Shown piece after piece: positions 33,403 to 41,588 of a DNA stretch of 41,588 nucleotides; within the stretch, counting starts at the first letter, position 1, and each line of letters begins with the position of its first letter. The notes under the pieces are model-generated. The model was given only the letters and a program-made list of their open reading frames with translations, made no database searches and was not told the origin of the DNA. The DNA comes from Phoronis australis (taxonomy: Eukaryota; Phoronida; Phoronidae), in assembly GCA_002633005.1 (NCBI GenBank), contig NMRA01000013.1:1157787-1199374 (forward strand), written 5' to 3'. Both the position numbers and the translations under genes were made by a program.

Positions 33403-36400
33403 GTAAGTATAGTTTTGAGAACTACCTACATGCGCGACAGGTACTTGGATTGGCCACGGATTACCTTATCGGCGCAACTCCACATGTGTACAAAGCCTAG
33501 GTGAAACCGACGTGTGTTAGATGTGTTATGGCCGTGTAAATTGAATTCAGTAATGGTCACCTTTGCCGACTTTTTGATTTAATATTCACAGCAAACGTTT
33601 ACATGCAATCGTGTCAAACTGCTTAACAGACGATCTCTCTATTATACCAGATTCAGTGAATGATCAATGGGTCCAACCTGCGTCCACTGTAGCCGGCGGA
33701 TTGTGGATTTGCCCAATCACAATCAACCATTAGACAGCCGTCCTAGGCTCTGTTCTTACTTCTCACTAGACACTGCAGGCGGCCCTGTTCGGGACCCATC
33801 ACCACATGGCCTTGAATGCAGACAACAAATGTTGCGAAAATCGCAACGACCTCATCAGGGCATTGTAAAATTTGTAACGACCGCAAGGGCGGAGTTAAAA
33901 GAGGTGGCAAACTGGGATTGGGCCTGGGCAAATGCACTGTTTTAAGTAAGACGCAAATTAATAAAATACGCTTGTGTTCATCAGTTAACATCTATCTGTA
34001 TATGCCTGAATACAATTTTGGTGACAGTAATCGTACCGATAGAATTGAACTCTTCTCTTTCACGGAGTTAGGAAAGTACAATGTATAAATTGACATTATT
34101 TTTGTAGTGTCGGGCGCTTGGAGACGGACACTTGAATGATAAATGGCGCGTACACAAATGTTAAATTCATCTGCCCAGTCTTTTTGTCAGTTTCCCTAGT
34201 ATCTCCACTGCAGTTAACAATGCGAAAAATTAACCCAATTTTTGACGTGAGAGTTTGTTGGCACAATGATGAGAACACTAACCACCAGGTGAGTCGTAGT
34301 TGCAGTATGGCAGATCTAGACAGCATTCTGTTATTAAGTGACGTTGTGCAAATTCGTGCGGTCTTATTATTGTCTAACTGTATCACAATGACTTGTGGTA
34401 CCCCTTATTTGATTTTTGCGACAACTCGACAGGCCTGTGTTTGTCGAGCTGGACAACCAATACATAGACACATCGTCAAATACACAACGCCGATTCTGAT
34501 TTTGTGCTGCACTGTTATAGAGCACATCAGTGACTGTGTTTTCCCTAATTTATACCAGAATTGATTTCATCGTTTGACATTTTAATAAGAGAGAGGTTTT
34601 ACTATTGCTCAATGGGTTGCGATGCTTACGTAAAAGGTGACAAGGTGAGTAGGTTTGTTCTCTACTTTTCCAATTAGCCACAACAGTGTGTTAGAGCCTT
34701 AACTTTTTAAAAATTGCATGTCAATTTGTTGCACTGTCCCCGAGGAAGAGGACAGTTGAATGTGGGACTAGGATATTGATAAAATTGCACGTTTCATATT
34801 GCAAATGGCATATGTATTTTCAGGTAACAGGTAGCAACAAGGGTATAGGATTCTCCATTGTAAAAATCCTGTGTAAGCAGCAGCCTGACTGGAAAGTTTA
34901 CGTGACAGGTAAGTCTCTCAGTTACCTGAGGCTATGCACTCTTGGTGCATTTAATGCAGTTTCGTATAAGTACAGTGTTAGAGTTGTCAAATAAAGTTTC
35001 ACTGAAATTCGTCTGGCTTCGACAGACATCATGGCAAAAACCGAGAATGAAAGCAGACTAGGTCATTAAAGCTATACGAATGATTTCAAAATTAGCAGGA
35101 CTAGAAAAATGCTGTACAGAATTCTTCAGCGTTGTGAGAACACAAAAGCCTAAGTCATTGGACCCAATTTCAAATTCTGGTGTGCAAGAGTAGCCGAGTA
35201 TACAACTACAATGGGCCTACGTCATTCACGAGCATTTTTAGACGTTTTACATTTTCGTGTGAATCGTTTGACGGCACGATGGTCACAAACACTTTATCAA
35301 AACGCTGAGAAATATCTAAAATCTCAGTAAGAATATACAGAATTAAACAAAATGTTTACTGGTCCACAATCTTGTTTTGATGACGATGCACCTCGAAAGA
35401 CGGTCGCCAAAAATCAAAGTGCTTTTGGTGAGCGCGTCCTGAAACAACGAAATCAAGTGAAATAAAAGCGAATAACTACGAAGCGCTTTAAAGTAGCGCT
35501 TTCCTTAAAGGAGAATGCCACCCGATTTAATTAGTCTTTTTACCGTCTTAATCGGTCTATATCCACATCGCCTCTTATACGGTCGACCTCACCTTGCCGA
35601 GGGGTGTCGCGTTAACTTGTGAGGAAGGTGAGAAACGACACAGCGACGTTAGTGGTTCGTCTGCATAGTTAATGCCGCTATATTGTGGTGCATCGTTCCC
35701 GCTTGTCCGAACTATGAAGCTGCGAAGAAAGCGGGAATATCGTTTTTTCAACTTCCTAGAGAGCCCGAAATGCTTAGGAAGTGACTCGCAGTAGTGAAGA
35801 ATGAAAGGTACGCTGTTCATAGCAAGTATGAGGCCGTGAAATATCTCCGTGTCTGTGGCCGGCATTTCGTCGACAGTGATTTCTCAAACGAATTCCGGCT
35901 TATCAAAGAACTATCCATACATTCCGTTGCCTGTGCATGATCATGACGCTTCTCTAGTATTTCTTGATCACTGTATTCCTGTTCGAACTGATAGCCTGTG
36001 AAACCTAACGATCCGACCCCCATGAAGTCTTCGTAGAATGAGCTCTTGATTACTACATGTATAGTCGGGATTGGCGCCGGGCGTGTTGCCATGTATTCTG
36101 CGTTCTGTTTCAAAATGAATCATTCTCATCCTAACCGATGCTTATATAAAACTGAAACAAAGTCTGTCTCATTATATACAGTTTGTAATGCCTTTGCAGT
36201 ATTCACGCGTGCAAATGTTGAGAAGCCAGCAATGAATAAACCATTGCGGCTTTTGATGCCGGCAATAAAGGTAACTGACCGGGCATCCGAGGCCGCGTGA
36301 GCGCATGCTAATTCAGTGTTCGCTGACAGAAAGCTGTTGTGAAACAATTACTCGATTTTATAAGCTATGGTCACATGTTAGGGGAATCTTTATTTAAAAA

Positions 36401-39400
36401 TACAAATACATTATTCGAACCATTGTTAATGTACAACCTTTGCCCTGACGGTCTGTGGAAGGAGAACCCAACTTCGCGGCTCCCAACAATTAAGTAGATT
36501 TTCAGTTTCGTGGCTAATTCACGTAAATAATTACGTGCACATTATTTCTTTGGCTCACTATTATAGTCTTTTCGTGACTGGAGGTTTGGTTTCCAACTCA
36601 AGCTGGTTTATGCTTGTGCCAGTCCTGGCGGCCGCGACGGGCCTGATCGGGTTCCGAGCCACTGGCCAGGATAACGAGTCAGTCCGACCGCGACGGGCCT
36701 GTTCGGGTTCCGAGCCACTGGCCGGGATAACAAGCGTTTTGCGTGTTTAGAAAAAAATCACAAGTCTAAACAGCACAGATCTGTGTTCTCTTGTCTATAT
36801 TTCACGGAAGAATACTTCGAATTTATCTCCGAACAGACCCCAAACTCCTGCTACGGACCTTGGTAAATTGTCCTGCCGAACTTTGTAGGCTACGGTGTGT
36901 CCAAATACCAATAAATCCGTAACAGCGAAATAAAACAACACGATTTTATAAGAACTCTGTGTATTTTTAAGGGTTTTTCATCGAAGTTTGGTGATTTATT
37001 GGTGTTAAACGATGAATTTAAGCGATAAACTGAGACTAGTAACCTGTGTTGTGAACTGCTGAACAGACTGCGTTTGAAACCAATGACGTCATTGGATAAT
37101 TTCAACACCTCCGTCTGCCGTCAGGTGTCAGGTATAACTCAACCGAACGTGCCGTTATCGAATAGAACTACTCGATCTAATTTGAAACAAAATAGGTTGT
37201 TTTTTGGGGTGGCATTCTCTTTAATAAACCCAAACGTGGCTGAAGGAACTGGTGCACATGCACAACGTTGCTCATTTGTATAGAGTTGTGACCCTCGACA
37301 ACAAACTGAATTTCAGGTGCTGGTTGATAACACGGACTGTGCGCTAATAGGGTGGAGAGTAGTACAATTGAATAATAATAATAGTATAATTGATCAAACG
37401 TTGAGGCTCTAAAGCAAAAAACATGGTGTTGTAGTGCAATGTTCTCTTTTCAGCACGGAATGAAGAGCGTGGACGTACGGCCGTGGACGAATTGAAGAAA
37501 CTTGGTTGCACCCCAGGTTTTTGCCAGTTGGATATCGAATCAAAAGATAGCATTGATAATGCTAAATCGTACTTTGAGAAGACTTACGGAGGTGTTGACG
37601 TCTTAGTGAATAATGCTGGTATTGCTTTCAAGGTAAGGTAATATTTGTATTGTGCGTATTGTATACATCCTGAATCGTGCAGCGTGACGCTCAGGGACAA
37701 AAAGTTGCTTGCTTTCGATTTTAACGATATCCAAAACCTTATTCACAAAATTGGCCATTTGTACAATAACATATGTCTGTCAAAATACTTTATCTTCATT
37801 CTCGGGGAACTTCAAATACGCTATACATGAATACTGTGTATCGAAAAAAGATTGATCAGAACCACTTTGTCACCACACAGCCCGTGGAAATTTGTTTACT
37901 ACTTATCTGTGGTCAAATATTACGGGGCTGTCACTCAAATCGAATCTCCTGCCAGGCACAGTGCAGCTCAGTATGTACCCTCAGTCCTTTCATTAACTGA
38001 CTCGCCATAATATTGCGTCAACGACAAGTAGAAATGATAGAAAGATGCCGGAGGAAACGAAGACAAAACGTAGTTTTGATGCTGAGGGAGTTGTGTGTCT
38101 GCATGTATACGACCGTTGAGAACAAATGTTACGAGTCTCCTCACGCCTCTTTGACTTTGTGTTCTCGCACACAGAAACCTGTGAAAAGAGATAAATCCTC
38201 GCCCAAATTCTTTAATTCGGGTTATCTGATATTTCGCTATTTCGATCTTATGCTCATGTCGTGCTTTAACCACCGACTTGATTTCTGTTATCCATTTCGT
38301 ACTTGGGTTTAATATCAGTCTCCCAGCGCGTGGTGTGTCTAACAATGAACTGTTGACCTATTTTAAAGGGAACTACACTGTACCAGCTTGAACCACTTAA
38401 TATGTTGGAACCGTCCGTAACCTAGTTGGGCTCGATGCATTGGAAATCGACCTCGGGCTAATTAAGCGTTTTTACTTACGCACTGCAAATTCAGATGACA
38501 CTGCGCGTGAATGTTGAAATAATGAACCTGGCTAAGGTTTGTAGGTTATATTGACCGAAAACAAGTTTTCATCGAATAAATTATCGAATACCTTGCGATT
38601 TTTACGGACCTTTTCTCGGCTTTGGTAAATCGACTTAATTTGAACTTATTAACACGAGTTCTCGAAAACGGCCAGGCGGATTTCGCTGAAACTTTCTAAA
38701 TTTAGCATTTATTCATCAATCTCAAAAACTCTTTAGGGTTTGCGACATAAAGGCCTAGTTTTTGCGTAATGCAACAAAGACAATAGCGACTGCTATTTTT
38801 CACAAAAATACCTTACGTTTTAATTGCGAGTTGATTTTCATAGAAACCAGAGGATGAGACTTATTGTAAATTCCTGACAACTTTTTTGAGGTAACTGGTG
38901 AAATTTTCTTTCAAAAAAGTTTCATTAAAATCGACCGAGGTGTTTTTTTGCTTTCTTACAAGTGAAATTTTGAATTAAAAGGTGTTAACGTAATAATAAT
39001 AATGGTAATAGATATAAAACATATTTTTACATTCCATCATTGATCCTTTTTCTTTCAGAAAATATATACTTTTACTGCTTCGCAAAGGCTAGTTTTTTGA
39101 TATACCAGTTAGAATGGAGGTCACTGAGGTTCGAGATAACCTTAAGCAGTTGTAGAGAGTGAAAACCAGTCTAATCCAATGAGAACAATTTTGAGAGAAG
39201 ATGTCATTGTAACTTGAAGGTTCGATATTTAAGCATCTGCGTTTCGAATGTTCCTGAAACTTGCTCAAATTGAAATCGAGTCCATTATGTTTGTGTTGCT
39301 TCAGACTACCTCGACCGCGCCATTCAGTGAGCAAGCTGAGGTTACCATGAGGGCCAACTTCTTTGGAACATTGGACGTCTGTGACGCATTCTTTCCAATT

Positions 39401-41216
39401 TTAAAACCCGGAGCAAGGTGAAGTTCATGAAACTATTGTACGCCAATAACGATGTCTGATGGTACTCAAAATCATATCATTGCTATTATTCACCAACGGC
39501 GCATGAAACACTACATTTCATTTCCCTACCGCTAATTCTGAATGTGTCTTGTTTGAATAGGTACGTGCACTGAACACAACGTGATAATTTTTTATGACCG
39601 GCATCATTTGTTTAGGAATTGAATAACAGAGATGGGTATTCGTGAAACCCACAGTACTTCCTGCATTTAAAACAACAGTTTCAAACACTGTCCGTCATTT
39701 TTGAGACTATTGTCTTTAAAAAGAGCCCTTCGATAAAAATCGATTAGCTGCAACCCACGAATGAATGAATACCCAAGCAACAGCAACCGGTTTTGCAATT
39801 CGCCGTAGAGCGCTGCACTATGCATTCAGAAAACCTCGGGTTATTTCGTAGCCTAAAATTTCCCCAGAGATGAGCGTTGTCTGCACATGTGCAAACTAAG
39901 TCCTACTGCATGGCCAAGACAGGCCAATCATTATCCAGTTTGAAAGTTTCATGACTAGACAAGGTCTCCACAGGTATGACTCCACTCACTTTATCGGATT
40001 GGTGCCAACTTGCCATGCAAATACTTTTAACAGGTATTTTCTCGGCTGGGCTCAATAATTTCACAATAAACTCTAAATTAAGTTCGACAAAAAATGAAAT
40101 TTTATTGCTGACTATAATGTAAAACAATTCTGGCTTGAAAGATGTTCGTCCAAGTTTGGCCGAGTCTGACAGACGTCTGTTGTACTCTTCCAAGTTTATC
40201 TTGAAAACTACTGTTATAGGCAACGCGTCTCAGGCACAGTGTCATCACCACTCTAGTGAGTGTCGTGCGCTGACCCCTTTATTAAAGTGCTGAAGAAAGT
40301 CACCGCTGGCATTGGCTTCATTTCGCTGGGAAAAGCAATTCTGATTAATGCACTTTTATAGCCATAAATGTGCTGTTGCATTACAATGCAAGGCCCTCAA
40401 TTCCTCGATTTTGGGTCTGAATACCGGCCCCATTCTCCTCTGCGAAAATATTAAAACATCACACAAAATTCTCCTCATGAGGCTTAGAAATTCCCCTCAA
40501 GTGATTGAAAATTCCTCTTGAGGTTCGAATCACTTGTAAATCACACAGGTGACAATTTGAATGACACAAAAAATTAGTTTTGGCTATTGAGGCAGAGCCT
40601 ATGGGGGCTTGCAACAGGGGGAGGAGCTATTGGTGGTGATTGGGATACAATTTTCCCCTTACCTCAAAAATTCCCCTCTCAGAAGGTACAGGCGCCTTTC
40701 ACCTCAGGGATCGAGGGCACTGCATGACATATAAAGCTGTCATTAAATGTTGTTACCCAACTTCTTCTCTACTCCGTATTTAGTACTTTGTGAGCCAACA
40801 ATAACGTGTACTATCTTACTGACTGATATCCGGTTGGAGTTTTCTCCTCCTATAACCGCATCCGCTATTGACGGACGTAAAAATGCATGCAGCATATTGT
40901 AATATCAGGTGTCAAAGGCAATAACTAATGATCATTTCAACTATCGATAAGTGGGCGTCATTTCTTCTGTTTTCTTCAGTAGTAAATTGTCCCTTTTCCG
41001 AAATATTGTAAATACAAGTCATATTTGCAGGTTCGTAGCAAACCTTGGATGTTGTAGTTTCAACGTCGTATTTTACGGTCTTTACAGGGTTGTGATCGTT
41101 GCCAGTGTCGTTGCGCAAATGGCTCTTCCTAAGACGAGTCCATCGCTTCGGAAAATTTTTACGAGTGAATCACTGACTAAGGAAGAATTGGTGAAGTACA
41201 TGAACAAATTTGTCAG
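33382..41216 (+). CDS. CBR1-like: Carbonyl reductase (NADPH), CBR1-type SDR, gene B, first 5 exons, cut by window edge
   Basis: Paralogue of gene A. Exons: 33382-33402, 34824-34908, 37454-37632, 39305-39417, 41088-41216, with the same lengths (21, 85, 179, 113, 129 nt) and phases as gene A. The visible 175 residues start MSPRVAV, carry TGSNKGIG (second Gly of TGGNKGIG replaced by Ser), NNAG with GIAFK as in human CBR1, the catalytic Asn in RANFFGT, and Ser in VIVAS. About 27 of these residues differ from gene A, so identity is near 85% (hand count). The exon with Tyr-x-x-x-Lys and the C-terminus should lie right of the window, since only 372 bp follow exon 5 and the equivalent intron in gene A is 2.1 kb. 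Intron 2 holds a 1.7-kb transposon. No stop or frameshift was seen, so the gene looks functional as far as visible. Confidence 0.92.
34824..34908 (+). CDS. CBR1-like: CBR gene B exon 2 (cofactor-binding motif)
   Basis: 85 nt, acceptor TATTTTCAG and donor GTAAGT. Encodes VTGSNKGIGFSIVKILCKQQ and on to KVYVT. The open frame running past the donor is intron. Confidence 0.93.
35575..36092 (-). pseudogene. P2X7 C-terminal-like domain remnant inside transposon copy B
   Basis: Minus-strand counterpart of the remnant in copy A: ATG at 36092 (MATRPAPIPTIHVVIK), then GSLGFTGYQFEQEYSDQEIL, a frameshift, and FHGLILAMNSVPFILHYCES through FLRSFIVRTSG to a stop near 35575. The frame is kept better than in copy A, but the central cysteine cluster is also absent. 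Shared structure in two copies suggests the fragment was part of the element when it moved. Confidence 0.42.
36632..36743. repeat. Two tandem 56-bp GC-rich units inside transposon copy B
   Basis: CCGCGACGGGCCTG...CGGGTTCCGAGCCACTGGCC occurs at 36632 and again 56 bp later. The counterpart in copy A lies near 13101-13190 with a spacing of about 60 bp, so the subrepeat is a property of the element. Confidence 0.75.
37454..37632 (+). CDS. CBR1-like: CBR gene B exon 3 (NNAG motif)
   Basis: 179 nt, acceptor TCTTTTCAG and donor GTAAGG. Encodes ARNEERGRTAVDELKKLGCT to NNAGIAFK. It begins only about 230 bp downstream of the transposon end at 37220. Confidence 0.95.
39305..39417 (+). CDS. CBR1-like: CBR gene B exon 4 (catalytic Asn)
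   Basis: 113 nt, acceptor TTGCTTCAG and donor GTGAAG. Encodes TTSTAPFSEQAEVTMRANFF and on to KPGA, with the split Arg codon completed in exon 5. Confidence 0.93.
41088..41216 (+). CDS. CBR1-like: CBR gene B exon 5 (catalytic Ser)
   Basis: 129 nt, acceptor CTTTACAG and donor GTACGG. Encodes RVVIVASVVAQMALPKTSPS and on to MNKFV. Last exon visible in the window. Confidence 0.93.
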
Positions 41217-41532
41217 GTACGGCTTCGAGTAATTACGGTAACTTTGTTTCAGTTCAATACCAGTATTCTCCTGGCGTGTATACTAACATGTTATGTTCGA
41301 AAAACACTAAAGATTGGTCAACAATCTCAAATCATGTTTGAAACAGTTGAGCTTTTTCTGCTCGACTACAAACTGTGAAAAGAAATGCGATGGATAAATT
41401 GTTTCATGGTGAACTTAATGTAGTCATTTTGCTACTAATTTTATGTCTACGGTCATCAAGTATTATAAATGAAGTACCACCGGCTAGTTGTTCCTACGAG
41501 TCAGTACGAAGGTATACTACAGAGAAAACCAT

Positions 41533-41588
41533 GGGTGGGGCAGCACTGAGAAAAGTGGGGGCTATGGCCCCCAGCCCCCCCCCCCCCC
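41533..41588 (+). repeat. GC-rich terminal-type repeat, cut by window edge, ends in 14 C
   Basis: GGGTGGGGCAGCACTGAGAA, then AAGTGGGGGCTATGGCCCCC and AG followed by an unbroken C run to the last base. Third member of the family. Confidence 0.75.

Larger units (their letters stand above)
35509..37220 (-). mobile_element. TTAA-flanked DNA transposon, Kolobok-like ends, copy B
   Basis: Inverted relative to copy A and alignable along its whole length. Ends AGGAGAATGCCACC and GGTGGCATTCTCT (one base shorter), with intact TTAA on both sides (35505-35508 and 37221-37224). 1712 bp, inserted in intron 2 of CBR gene B. The better-preserved target duplication suggests a cleaner or younger insertion than copy A. 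Confidence 0.8.

Noticed and set aside
34136-34564. 142-codon open frame on the plus strand
   Set aside because: Lies in intron 1 of CBR gene B. No recognisable domain, and exons 1 and 2 join in phase without it.
1-41588. CRISPR array, bacterial operon or phage
   Set aside because: No regularly spaced repeats with unique spacers, no ribosome-binding-site-led gene strings; the spliced genes show animal nuclear DNA.

Overview
This is a stretch of animal nuclear genome, most likely from an invertebrate, and possibly an invertebrate deuterostome (hemichordate, echinoderm or cephalochordate type; this last step is a guess). The reasons are spliced genes with GT/AG introns of 0.2 to 3.6 kb, low coding density, about 40% GC as judged by eye, and many decayed transposons, tRNA-derived SINEs and tandem repeats. 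There are no bacterial-style operons, and nearly all short ORFs in the window are chance open frames.

The main content is a pair of paralogous carbonyl-reductase genes (CBR1 type, short-chain dehydrogenase/reductase superfamily) arranged head to head. The minus-strand gene is complete: eight exons from the ATG at 28123 down to the stop at 16222, giving a 275-residue protein. It has the cofactor motif TGGNKGIG, the NNAG motif, Asn113, Ser139 and the catalytic Tyr193-x-x-x-Lys197. The plus-strand gene begins at 33382. Its first five exons (to 41216) are present with the same exon sizes and phases, and the right edge of the window cuts it before the Tyr/Lys exon. Over the shared five exons the proteins are about 85% identical by my hand count. 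About 86 bp upstream of each ATG, and a block inside intron 1, are also recognisably shared, so the duplication copied promoter and introns as well as exons.

Layout. 1-580: left-truncated array of degenerate 140-160 bp tandem repeats. 815-980, 9615-9790 and 26326-26505: three copies of a dispersed repeat built from 20-21 bp units. 2818-2912: a perfect 95-nt palindrome. 5251-6509: a broken, intronless copy of a repetitive invertebrate protein family. 7360-8296: a possible two-exon fragment of an unknown gene. 11333-11515: a 48-bp minisatellite. 12621-14303 and 35509-37220: two inverted copies of a 1.7-kb TTAA-flanked DNA transposon (Kolobok-like by its ends) carrying remnants that resemble a P2X7 C-terminal-type domain. 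16222-28123: CBR gene A (minus). 28210-33295: spacer between the genes, with one GC-rich island. 33382-41216: CBR gene B (plus). The window ends in a 14-C run inside a GC-rich repeat found twice more, inverted, at 25106 and 27274.

The two reductases would be cytosolic NADPH-dependent enzymes acting on carbonyl compounds such as quinones, aldehydes and ketones. Nothing else in the window forms a pathway with them. I found no obviously new biological system. The most interesting items are the inverted gene duplication with its conserved non-coding blocks, the transposon carrying a host-type domain, the perfect palindrome and the inverted SINE pair inside an intron.
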